Source: an uncultured Blautia sp. (GTDB lineage Bacteria; Bacillota; Clostridia; Lachnospirales; Lachnospiraceae). Taken from it: 39,000 nt of DNA. The translations under genes and the position numbers were made by a program. The stretch covers positions 1 to 39,000 of the forward strand of contig CATXEA010000029.1 of the NCBI GenBank assembly GCA_958367245.1, read 5' to 3'. Positions 17,524 through 24,619 of this stretch are shown here, piece by piece; the first letter of the stretch is position 1, and each line of letters opens with the position of its first letter. The notes under the pieces were generated by a model. The model was not told the DNA's origin and made no database searches. It saw only the letters and a list, made by a program, of their open reading frames with translations.

Positions 17524-18465
17524 TTAAATTTCTCCTATAATTTGTCCAAGATTCCTGTAATCATTTCCGGAGATTCCCGCAAGTTCGCAGAGGAATTCCG
17601 AAGAGTTTAAAATATTCATAATGCACTGTACTTCTTTTGAATAGAATGCATCTTTTTTTATGATCATATCGTAACGCTCCTCCTGCAGAGGAATGAAATC
17701 GAGATTTTCAATCTGACGGGTTACCCGTCCTGTTCCCAGTCCAACATCTGCCTGTCCCTGAGAGATGGCGTTGGCAAGAGTGAGATGAGAGCCGATTTCC
17801 GTCTGGTATCCGTTAATTGCGGAAGGGGGAATTTTCAGCTTCATAAGCTTCTCATCCAGAAGAATACGGGAGCCGGAGCCTTTCCGCCTGTTTAAAAAAG
17901 TGACGTCAGGTCTTGTCAGGTCTGTCCAGTCGTGAAGCTGCTTCGGATTTCCTTTCTGCACATAAAAACCCTGCATACGGTAGCTGAGATTGACAAGTAC
18001 AGCGTGGGTTCCGGGCATCAGACGACGGACATAGGGAAGGTTATAATCCTCAGAGTCACTGTCCCAGAGATGAGAGGTTGCCACCTGCACATTATCCTGA
18101 TAGAGAGATAAAATACTCTCGAAACTTCCCACATAAGCGCGGAGCGCACGGATACCGTACTGTCGTAAATAGTTGGAAAGAATATCAAGGATGACATCCT
18201 GACCGCTTAAAATAAATTCCGGTTCATGTGAGACGGTTCCGTTTAAAAGGCTGCTCTGGGCTGTGACGATTTTGGGCGGAGCAGTCTGCTTTTCGTGGCG
18301 GGAGCGGGCGATATAACTGTTGATATCCTCCTGAGTGAAACGTATTTTTCGTCCTACCTTGAAATGGTTCAGTTCCCCGCGGCGGATCATTTCGTAGACC
18401 GTATTTTTGCTTACATGAAGAAGTTTGGCTACTTCAACAGCAGATAAGGTGTTGGAAGTATCCAT
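17524..18465 (-). CDS. HTH regulator with PBP-like metal/cofactor-sensing domain
   Basis: 313 residues from ATG 18465, chosen because AAAGGAGG lies 7 nt upstream; an in-frame ATG at 18498 lacks a site. Residues ~5-60 form an excisionase/MerR-like winged HTH (VAKLLHVSKNTVYEMIRRGE, then FKVGRKIRFTQEDI). The rest is the PBP-like domain seen in molybdate-responsive and MoeA-fused proteins (RRKGSGSRILLDEKL, ISQGQADVGLGTG). It is divergent from the AOR gene and first in the moeA operon, so it likely controls both. Three direct repeats TTTCG[TC]ACAA in the intergenic region are candidate operators. Confidence 0.85.
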   Translation of the reverse strand: MDTSNTLSAVEVAKLLHVSKNTVYEMIRRGELNHFKVGRKIRFTQEDINSYIARSRHEKQTAPPKIVTAQSSLLNGTVSHEPEFILSGQDVILDILSNYLRQYGIRALRAYVGSFESILSLYQDNVQVATSHLWDSDSEDYNLPYVRRLMPGTHAVLVNLSYRMQGFYVQKGNPKQLHDWTDLTRPDVTFLNRRKGSGSRILLDEKLMKLKIPPSAINGYQTEIGSHLTLANAISQGQADVGLGTGRVTRQIENLDFIPLQEERYDMIIKKDAFYSKEVQCIMNILNSSEFLCELAGISGNDYRNLGQIIGEI

Positions 18466-18477
18466 GTGTTTTCCTCC

Positions 18478-18558
18478 TTTCGTACAAGTATAACTCATTA
18501 TATACCATTTCGTACAATTGTGCTATAAAAAAACGGATTTTAGTTGAGTTTCGCACAA
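18478..18558. promoter_or_regulatory. Three direct repeats TTTCG[TC]ACAA, candidate regulator operators
   Basis: Copies lie at 18478-18487, 18508-18517 (both TTTCGTACAA) and 18549-18558 (TTTCGCACAA), with starts 30 and 41 bp apart, close to three and four helical turns. The first abuts the regulator's Shine-Dalgarno, the second is just upstream of its -10, and the third sits between -35 and -10 of the AOR promoter. This is a repressor-like placement. Confidence 0.6.
18497..18502 (-). promoter_or_regulatory. -10 box of the regulator-moeA operon
   Basis: A perfect TATAAT reads on the - strand at 18502-18497, giving a short leader of about 25 nt to ATG 18465. No good -35 is visible, which fits a regulated or weak promoter. 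Confidence 0.45.
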
Positions 18559-18572
18559 ATTCATACTAAAAT
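18544..18572 (+). promoter_or_regulatory. Promoter of the AOR operon
   Basis: -35 TTGAGT (18544-18549), a 17-bp spacer and -10 TAAAAT (18567-18572). A candidate operator repeat fills the first part of the spacer. The leader to the start codon is about 115 nt; I could not assign a known riboswitch to it. Confidence 0.6.
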
Positions 18573-18693
18573 AATGATAGAAATACAAATAAAACGTGAT
18601 AAATATATAATGTTGCAGAAATACTCCTGCATTGTAATGTGCAATTTGTAAAAAGCAGGGACATTTCTGAGCGGATTTCCGGGAGGGATGATT

Positions 18694-20514
18694 ATGGCAA
18701 ACAGTTATTATGAGAAAATGGCGAGAATCAATCTTACAACAGGTGAGATTAAGGTTGAAAAGCTGGACATGGAGCTTGCGAAGAAATTTATCGGAGGCCG
18801 TGGTCTGGGAACGAAGATGCTGTACGATGAAGGTGTGGCAACGGTAGACCCGTTATCAGCAGATAACAAACTGATTTATATTACAGGACCGATGACAGGT
18901 ACAACAAGTCCGTCCTCAGGACGTTATATGGTTTGTACCAAGTCTCCTCTTACAGGTATGATTGCCTGCTCAAACTCCGGCGGTATCTGGGGTGCAAAGC
19001 TTAAATATGCAGGCTGGGATGCCCTTATCGTAGAAGGAGAAGCTCCTGAGTGGACTTACATTAATATTGAGGATGATAAGATTGAGCTTTTGAATGCAGA
19101 GCAGTACCTTGGTATGATGTCCGAGGCTCTTGATGAGGAACTGAAAAAAGTTCACGGAGATAAGGCTTCTGTATTAAGCATTGGTGTTGCAGGGGAGAAA
19201 CAGGTTCTTCTTGCAGCGATTATGAATGACAAGGACCGTGCAGCAGGACGAAGCGGCGTAGGCGCTGTCATGGGAAGCAAAAAGCTGAAAGCTATTGTTG
19301 TGAAGCCGTCCAGAAGCAATCTGGAAGACATTATTTACGATATGGATGCTCTGAAAGCAGCGAATAAAGAATGTCTCTCCATCCTGAGAGCAAACGGCGT
19401 TACAGGAGAAGGTCTCCGTGCTTACGGTACAGCCGTTCTTGTAAATATCATCAACAATACAGGTTCTTTCCCCACAAAGAACTGGCAGGAGTCCTATTAT
19501 GAAAAAGCAGACGATACCTCAGGCGAGACTCTTGCGGATACATATCTGGTAAAAGCAGGCGCATGTCACCGCTGTCCGATTGCCTGCGGACGTATCGTTA
19601 ATGTAAACGGCAAGGTTGTGGGAGGACCGGAGTATGAGCCACTGTGGGCATACGGCGGAAACTGTGACAATAACGACCTCAATGCCATTGACGAAGCGAA
19701 TATGTGGTGTAATGAGTACGGTCTGGATGCGATTTCCACTCCATGTACCATTGCGGCAGCTATGGAATTATATGATAAAGGTTATATTAAAGAAGAAGAG
19801 TGCGACGGCGTTCCGCTGAAATGGGGTTCTACAGAAGCTATTGTTGAGTGGACGAAACGCATGGGTAATCCGGAATCTCCTCTTGCATGGCTGATGAGCT
19901 CCGGTTCTGCACGGCTCTGCGAGCACTACGGACATCCGGAAATTTCCATGAGCGTAAAGAAACAGGAAATGCCGGCATACGATGCACGTGGTATTCAGGG
20001 TATCGGTATTACTTATGCAACTTCCAACCGCGGCGGATGCCATGTTCGCGGATATATGATAAGCCCTGAGGTTCTTGGTCTTCCGGAACAGCTTGACAGA
20101 ACATCAATTGACGATAAGGCTACCTGGGCAAAAATTTTTCAGGATCTGACTGCAGTTATTGACTCTATGGGCAACTGTCTGTTTACTTCCTTTGCTCTTG
20201 GCGCACCGCAGTACGCAGCGCTTCTTAATGCGGCAACAGGTACGGAATACACACCGGAAGAGCTTCTTGTAGTCGGCGAGAGAATTTATAACATTGAGCG
20301 TATGTTTAATAAAGCTGCAGGAATGAAGCCTGAGGATGACAGACTTCCGAAACGTCTTACAGAAGAACCGATTGTAAACGGACCTTCCAAGGGACAGGTT
20401 TCCCAGATTAAGATTACGCTTCCGCAGTATTATGAAGCCCGCGGCTGGGTAGATGCTTTCCCGACAGATGAGACATTAAAGAGACTGGGACTTGACGAAT
20501 GCGTTGGTAAATAA
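18694..20514 (+). CDS. aor: Aldehyde:ferredoxin oxidoreductase family tungstoenzyme
   Basis: 606 residues, full length for the AOR family. The 4Fe-4S ligands are C291, C294, C298 (CHRCPIAC) and C495, nearly the same positions as in Pyrococcus furiosus AOR (288, 291, 295, 494). The N-terminal domain has FIGGRGLGTKMLYDEG, and NEYGLDAIST carries a cofactor-binding segment. The family oxidises aldehydes to acids with ferredoxin, or reduces acids, using a bis-pterin tungsten cofactor in the cytoplasm. ATG 18694 is preferred to ATG 18688 because GGGAGGG ends at 18687. MoaD-like and MoeB-like genes follow in the same operon, and a tungstate-type transporter lies downstream. AOR-type enzymes in gut bacteria have been linked to aldehyde detoxification; the substrate here is unknown. 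Confidence 0.9.
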   Translation: MANSYYEKMARINLTTGEIKVEKLDMELAKKFIGGRGLGTKMLYDEGVATVDPLSADNKLIYITGPMTGTTSPSSGRYMVCTKSPLTGMIACSNSGGIWGAKLKYAGWDALIVEGEAPEWTYINIEDDKIELLNAEQYLGMMSEALDEELKKVHGDKASVLSIGVAGEKQVLLAAIMNDKDRAAGRSGVGAVMGSKKLKAIVVKPSRSNLEDIIYDMDALKAANKECLSILRANGVTGEGLRAYGTAVLVNIINNTGSFPTKNWQESYYEKADDTSGETLADTYLVKAGACHRCPIACGRIVNVNGKVVGGPEYEPLWAYGGNCDNNDLNAIDEANMWCNEYGLDAISTPCTIAAAMELYDKGYIKEEECDGVPLKWGSTEAIVEWTKRMGNPESPLAWLMSSGSARLCEHYGHPEISMSVKKQEMPAYDARGIQGIGITYATSNRGGCHVRGYMISPEVLGLPEQLDRTSIDDKATWAKIFQDLTAVIDSMGNCLFTSFALGAPQYAALLNAATGTEYTPEELLVVGERIYNIERMFNKAAGMKPEDDRLPKRLTEEPIVNGPSKGQVSQIKITLPQYYEARGWVDAFPTDETLKRLGLDECVGK

Positions 20515-20526
20515 CAGGAGAAATAT

Positions 20527-20748
20527 ATGATTGAGGTACGTTTGTTTGCGACCTTGAGAAAAGACAGGGGAAAGATTTTATATCTTTCCTCTGCTGATTT
20601 TCATACAGGTTCAGAGATTCTGTCGCATCTTCAGATTTCTGAAGAGGATGTGGCGATTTTTCTTATTAACGGTTTCCATTCGAAACCCGATACAGAGGTG
20701 AAAGCAGGGGACGTCCTTGCTGTTTTTCCTCCAGTGGGAGGCGGCTGA
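20527..20748 (+). CDS. MoaD/ThiS-family sulfur carrier
   Basis: 73 residues of the ubiquitin-like fold: VRLFATLRKDRGK at the start, AIFLINGFHSKPDTEVKAGD in the middle and a C-terminal PPVGGG. The terminal Gly-Gly is adenylylated and thiocarboxylated to give sulfur for molybdopterin synthase. It lies 12 nt after the AOR gene and directly precedes its likely E1-type activating enzyme. MoaE, the partner subunit, is encoded at 24177. Confidence 0.85.
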   Translation: MIEVRLFATLRKDRGKILYLSSADFHTGSEILSHLQISEEDVAIFLINGFHSKPDTEVKAGDVLAVFPPVGGG

Positions 20749-20749
20749 T

Positions 20750-21421
20750 ATGAGATACAGCAGAAATATGGGAGCGATTACGCCAAAGGAGCAGGAGAAA
20801 CTAAAGAGCAGCCGTGTCCTGATTGTCGGCTGCGGCGGTCTCGGAGGGAATCTTGTGATGTATCTTGCGAGAATCGGCGTTGGCCATATCGCAGTTGCAG
20901 ACCCGGATGTTTTTGAGGAATCGAATTTAAACAGACAGATGTTTGCAACAGAACTGACTCTTGGGCAAAAGAAGGTCAGGGCAGCGGCAGAGGCTGTCAG
21001 AAGCATAAATCCGGAAGTGGAAATTACCTGTTACGAAGAAGCTTTTACAGTGGAAAAGGGGTTGGAATGGGGAAAAAATCAGGATTTGCTCATTGACGCG
21101 GTGGATAACATAGCTGCGCGCAGAGATATGGCAAGAGTCTGCGAAGCCTTAGAAATTCCCATGATTTACGGCGCTGTCCGAGGCTGGAATTTGCAGGTCA
21201 GTGTCTTTACTCCCCAAAGGGCTGTGCAGAAATTACAGCTTCTCTATCCGAAAGACACGCTCCCGGAAGATAAGGCAAGTTTGTCCTTTGTGGTGTCTGC
21301 CTGCGCCTCCATCCAGAGCGCAGAAGCAGTAAAACGCCTTCTGAATAAAGAAAGTGAGCTGAATGGTCAGTTCTTATTTGCGGATTTATTAAATGGGGAG
21401 TGGGAGACACTTCCGTTGTAA
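20750..21421 (+). CDS. ThiF/MoeB/HesA-family adenylyltransferase
   Basis: 223 residues. The nucleotide-binding VLIVGCGGLGGNLVMYLARIGVG-type motif and ESNLNRQMF are typical of E1-like enzymes that adenylylate the Gly-Gly end of MoaD or ThiS. DAVDNIAARRDM matches the magnesium/ATP region. No CxxC zinc pairs are visible, unlike E. coli MoeB, so it is closer to the shorter ThiF/HesA type often found in AOR operons. ATG 20750 lies 1 nt after the MoaD stop with GGGAGG inside the end of the MoaD gene, so translation is coupled. Confidence 0.82.
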   Translation: MRYSRNMGAITPKEQEKLKSSRVLIVGCGGLGGNLVMYLARIGVGHIAVADPDVFEESNLNRQMFATELTLGQKKVRAAAEAVRSINPEVEITCYEEAFTVEKGLEWGKNQDLLIDAVDNIAARRDMARVCEALEIPMIYGAVRGWNLQVSVFTPQRAVQKLQLLYPKDTLPEDKASLSFVVSACASIQSAEAVKRLLNKESELNGQFLFADLLNGEWETLPL

Positions 21422-21423
21422 AG

Positions 21424-21471
21424 AAATCCCCCCTGTCCGGCTGATGATGAAGACGGACAGGGGGATTTTTT
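21424..21471. terminator. Terminator between convergent AOR and tup operons
   Basis: An 11-bp GC-rich stem pairs 21429-21439 with 21454-21464, followed by six T on the + strand (21466-21471). It overlaps the stop codon of tupC on the - strand and probably serves both directions. Confidence 0.8.
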
Positions 21472-22147
21472 AATCAAGACTGTAAAAATCAAGAAACCTG
21501 CGAAGCTCCATAGTAGAAGGTTCATTTAGGACTGCGGCTGTGTCGCCCTGCTCGATAAGGTTTCCGTTTTCCAGATAGAGAACAGTATCGGAGAGGCGCA
21601 GCGCCTGTTTAAGACTGTGGGTGATGAGCAGGACTGCGGCTTTTGTTCTGTGGGTATATTCACGAATGACCTGTTCTGCGCGCAGGGTATTATTCATGTC
21701 TATGGCGGCTGTTGGCTCATCCAGAATCAAAAGGGAATATTCTTTCATCATTAAGCGCGCCAGAGCCATTCGTGCAGTTTCTCCGCCTGACAGACTGGAG
21801 CCGTTTTTTTCTGCCAGAGCAGTCAGCTCGAAAGCGCGGATTAATTCTTCTGCTCTGGCTTCGTTGTCAGAAGAGTTTTTCTCTTTATTGAGAAGAATAT
21901 TTTTGCGCAGAGTCATATGAAAGGCGTAGGGCTTCTGCGGAAGATAGCCGATATTTACAGAGAAAGGCAAAGGTTTTGTGGCGGAATCCGCTTTTTCAAT
22001 CCCTGCGAGTACCCTTGCAAAAGTGGATTTACCGGAACCATTGCTGCCGATGACTGCGTAAATGTGAGAAGGCTCAAAAGAAAAAGCAGGAAAATTCAGT
22101 ACGGTTCGTCCGTGATAGCTTTTGGTAAAAGGGGAAACGATAATCAT
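21470..22147 (-). CDS. tupC: Tungstate-type ABC transporter ATPase
   Basis: 225 residues. Walker A GSNGSGKST, signature LSGGETARMALARL and Walker B LLILDEPTAAID are intact, as are the Q-loop and switch histidine (LLITHSLKQAL). It powers import by the permease encoded upstream; the genes overlap by 4 nt (22144-22147). The assignment to tungstate rather than molybdate or other anions rests on the binding protein and the adjacent AOR locus. Confidence 0.82.
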   Translation of the reverse strand: MIIVSPFTKSYHGRTVLNFPAFSFEPSHIYAVIGSNGSGKSTFARVLAGIEKADSATKPLPFSVNIGYLPQKPYAFHMTLRKNILLNKEKNSSDNEARAEELIRAFELTALAEKNGSSLSGGETARMALARLMMKEYSLLILDEPTAAIDMNNTLRAEQVIREYTHRTKAAVLLITHSLKQALRLSDTVLYLENGNLIEQGDTAAVLNEPSTMELRRFLDFYSLD

Positions 22148-22827
22148 TTAAACCTCCTTTGCAGCAGGATTCCCAGAACATTGAGAATCAGGGAAATTCC
22201 AAGAAGAATATAACCCAGAGAGAGGGCAATAACAAAATTTCCCATATTTGTGTAATTCATAATTGCAGTTGTCATAACATTTGTTTTATATGCAATAGCG
22301 CCTCCTACCATGGAAATTGCGCCAACCTCGGCGAAAGCTCGTCCAAGCCCGAAAAGATAAGTGGCAAGGAACTGATGGCGGCTTTCGTTGACGAGAAGGA
22401 AGAGGAGCTTCATTTTGCCAAGACGAAGTCCCCGGGCAGTTTCCCGTATACCCGGCGCTATGGTGGAAACATAGGTTTCCACATTCCCGATGATAAGTGG
22501 GGTAATGAGGATAATCTGGGCAATTACCATACCCTGCACTGTATACAAAAGACGAAGATGCCGCAAAGGTCCGACTCCGCAGAAAAGCAGATAGCAGATC
22601 AGACCGCAGACAACGGGCGGCAGGCTCATCATAGTACGGTTTATGGTAATAAGGATGTTTTTGCCCCGAAAAACACTGCTTCCCAGAAGTGTGCCCAAAG
22701 GAGCGCCCAGAAGCAGGGCAAAAACGGAACTGGTAAGTCCCATTCGCAGAGTTACGGAGATAATATTCATCAATTCATCGTCTCCGGATAATAAAAGCTG
22801 TAAAGCCTGAATGAATGCAGTTTTCAT
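22144..22827 (-). CDS. tupB: Tungstate-type ABC transporter permease
   Basis: 227 residues with five or so hydrophobic segments. The stretch GAPLGTLLGSSVFRG and the EAA-like loop ETARGLRLGKMKLLF fit the TupB/CysT-type inner membrane permease family. GRAFAEVGAISMVGG is a typical conserved segment of tungstate permeases. It lies downstream of tupA, separated by 130 nt containing two hairpins, and overlaps tupC by 4 nt. Confidence 0.85.
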   Translation of the reverse strand: MKTAFIQALQLLLSGDDELMNIISVTLRMGLTSSVFALLLGAPLGTLLGSSVFRGKNILITINRTMMSLPPVVCGLICYLLFCGVGPLRHLRLLYTVQGMVIAQIILITPLIIGNVETYVSTIAPGIRETARGLRLGKMKLLFLLVNESRHQFLATYLFGLGRAFAEVGAISMVGGAIAYKTNVMTTAIMNYTNMGNFVIALSLGYILLGISLILNVLGILLQRRFK

Positions 22828-22855
22828 AATTAAACCCGATTCCTGTGTCCGCAGT

Positions 22856-22913
22856 AATAACGCCGGAGCGTTTCCGGATTATTTCAACAACAGCCAGACA
22901 AAATGTCTGGCTG
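22856..22913 (-). other. Two hairpins in the tupA-tupB gap
   Basis: In - strand order, a 10-bp perfect stem with an AAA/TTT loop (22891-22900 with 22904-22913) is followed by a CCGGA/TCCGG stem flanked by AATAA/TTATT (22856-22883). No T-run follows on the - strand, so these look like processing or stability elements, or partial attenuators that favour tupA over tupBC. The first hairpin is followed by CGCTTTTTT on the + strand and could terminate antisense transcripts. Confidence 0.5.
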
Positions 22914-22957
22914 CGCTTTTTTGTTAAATTATTTGTGAACAGTTACAGAAGAAAGTG

Positions 22958-23926
22958 TTATTCCATGACGCCGTTATTTGCCTGGAAAGTTAAGAAAGTA
23001 GCTTTGTCAGAAAGAATGTAAGCTCCTGTTTCCTCTGCCATTGTAAGACAAACGCCCATACCTGCGTTAGAGGAGGTATACCAGCCGTAATCCTTTACGC
23101 TTTCTGCTTCAGCAGTGATTCCCAGGTCTTCTGCCCACAGGGAAAGTTCTTTTGTATGAGTTCCGGAGTTGTCGCCGCGGGATACGAATGGGAATTCTCC
23201 TTCAGCGATAGCTGCAAAAGCATCTTTTACAGTAGCAGCATCTTTTGCTTTTGCAGGGTCAGCGGACGGTCCGCATAATACGAAGTAATTGTACATATAA
23301 GTAAGACGTTCAGTTTCCTGACCATCGAGAACACGGGCAAATCCTGCGTTTACGAATTCTTCCTCCTGAGATTTGGAGTGAACAAGAATCAGGTCTGCAT
23401 TGCCGGACTGTGCGTTTGCAATGGCTTTACCGGTACCTGCGGAGAAAACTTCTACTTCGTAGCCGTATTTTTCTTCAAATTCCGGAAGAAGGTAGTTTAA
23501 AAGACCGGAATCGTTTACAGAGGTGGTAGTGGACATACGAATAGTCTTAGTTTCTTCTGTGGCTTCCGGAATTTCTGCTGTGGAAGAAGGGCCTTCTTCT
23601 GTAAGATAGAAAAGATATTCGCCGTAATCTTCGAAACCAAAGTTCTTGGTCAGTTCTTTCGCTTCGTCGCTGATCATCCAGTTAATGAGCGCGTCAGCGC
23701 CTGCTGTATTAAGCGCAACGTCTGTTACTTCTTTGCCGTCAGCGTCAACAAAAGGAGCGTCCGGATTCACTGCCAGTAAAGAGTAATTGTTAATCATACT
23801 CTCATCTTCTTCATATAAGATGGTCAGATCCACGCTCTTTGCCTCTTCCTCAGCGTATACAGGAAGTGCAGATGATGCCAGCATTGCGGCAGCCATTAAT
23901 AAGCCAACTGTTTTTTTGTTTTTCAT
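22958..23926 (-). CDS. tupA: Tungstate-binding protein, circularly permuted TupA
   Basis: 322 residues with a signal peptide ending near PVYA-EEE (residues 1-25) and no lipobox cysteine. Residues ~128-322 match the usual N-terminal and middle parts of TupA: MSTTTSVNDSGLLNYLLPEF, then VFSAGTGKAI, NADLILVHS, FVSRGDNSGTH, KELSLW and NAGMGVCLTMAEETGAYILS. The segment that normally follows and ends a TupA (an EGD-SLFNxYSVIAVNP-type stretch, then the FIxWxxS region) is instead at residues 32-108, as LYEEDESMINNYSLLAVNP and ALINWMISDEAKEL. A linker of about 19 residues joins the two parts. The whole fold seems present in permuted order. The missing lipobox is odd for a Gram-positive binding protein. 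It is first in the tup operon, behind a strong promoter. Confidence 0.85.
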   Translation of the reverse strand: MKNKKTVGLLMAAAMLASSALPVYAEEEAKSVDLTILYEEDESMINNYSLLAVNPDAPFVDADGKEVTDVALNTAGADALINWMISDEAKELTKNFGFEDYGEYLFYLTEEGPSSTAEIPEATEETKTIRMSTTTSVNDSGLLNYLLPEFEEKYGYEVEVFSAGTGKAIANAQSGNADLILVHSKSQEEEFVNAGFARVLDGQETERLTYMYNYFVLCGPSADPAKAKDAATVKDAFAAIAEGEFPFVSRGDNSGTHTKELSLWAEDLGITAEAESVKDYGWYTSSNAGMGVCLTMAEETGAYILSDKATFLTFQANNGVME

Positions 23927-23983
23927 TTCTTTTTCCTCCTTAAAGGTGTAAAAATTTTCGTTGTCAAGTTATAAAGTATAAAT

Positions 23984-24012
23984 AGTATAGCATGAAATTG
24001 CAGTTGTGACAA
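23984..24012 (-). promoter_or_regulatory. Strong extended -10 promoter of the tup operon
   Basis: On the - strand, -35 TTGTCA (24012-24007), a 17-bp spacer and -10 TATACT (23989-23984) preceded by TGC. AAGGAGGA follows just before the tupA start. Confidence 0.7.
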
Positions 24013-24097
24013 TAGAATTGCGTATACAAAATATAAAATACATTCTATTTTGAATATGCTTTTGCGGAGGGGAGCAGGATAAAAGTAAGTCATTCTA

Positions 24098-24126
24098 TTG
24101 ACGGGAAAAAATCGAGATGCTATAGT
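24098..24126 (+). promoter_or_regulatory. Extended -10 promoter of moaE
   Basis: -35 TTGACG (24098-24103), a 17-bp spacer ending in TGC, and -10 TATAGT (24121-24126). It is divergent from the tup promoter; the two are about 85 bp apart. Confidence 0.65.
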
Positions 24127-24176
24127 GGGAAAAACAGTTTTTTCAGAACAGTAAAAAGCGGGATTAGGAGTAGATT

Positions 24177-24581
24177 ATGACAGAAAAAAAGTGTGCCCCA
24201 TCTATGGATGAATGGCTGAGAGAAGCGAAAAAAGATAAGGATTTTCAGGAATGTGGAATGTATCTTTTTCATAATGGCGTGGTTCGCGGCACTGCGAAAG
24301 CGAAAGTACGGATGGGAGAGGAAAATACGCAGCCTGTGACTGGAATGGACTTTGCTTATGACAGGGATAAGGTTGAAAAAGCAGTGGAGGAAGCGCGCAG
24401 CTTACCGGGAATCCACTATGTCCGCGCATGGCTCAACGAAGGGCATCTGGAAGTGGGAGACGATATTATGCTGATACTTATTGGCGGAGATATACGTCCC
24501 CGGGTAATAGACGCTTTACAGACACTGGTTGGAAACATAAAGAATAACTGTGTAAAAGAAACAGAAACATATAGCGAGTAA
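24177..24581 (+). CDS. moaE: MoaE, molybdopterin synthase large-subunit family
   Basis: 134 residues. The features are GMYLFHNGVVRGTAKAKVR, VTGMDFAYD, and the end DIMLILIGGDIRPRVIDAL, which resembles the MoaE pattern of a central glycine-rich turn and a conserved basic region. MoaE with thiocarboxylated MoaD converts cPMP to molybdopterin. It is separated from the MoaD-like gene but next to the tungstate transporter, completing the cofactor set. An atypical MoaE is possible: the usual lysine-rich catalytic C-terminus is not obvious. ATG 24177 has TAGGAG upstream. Confidence 0.7.
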   Translation: MTEKKCAPSMDEWLREAKKDKDFQECGMYLFHNGVVRGTAKAKVRMGEENTQPVTGMDFAYDRDKVEKAVEEARSLPGIHYVRAWLNEGHLEVGDDIMLILIGGDIRPRVIDALQTLVGNIKNNCVKETETYSE

Positions 24582-24619
24582 GAGATTTGGTCTGAGAAGG
24601 ACAGAGAGGAGAAGCTACA

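Noticed and set aside
18573..18693. Moco/Tuco riboswitch in the AOR leader
   Set aside because: The position would fit, but I could not recognise the conserved elements by eye. A covariance-model search of 18573-18693 and 22828-22957 would decide.
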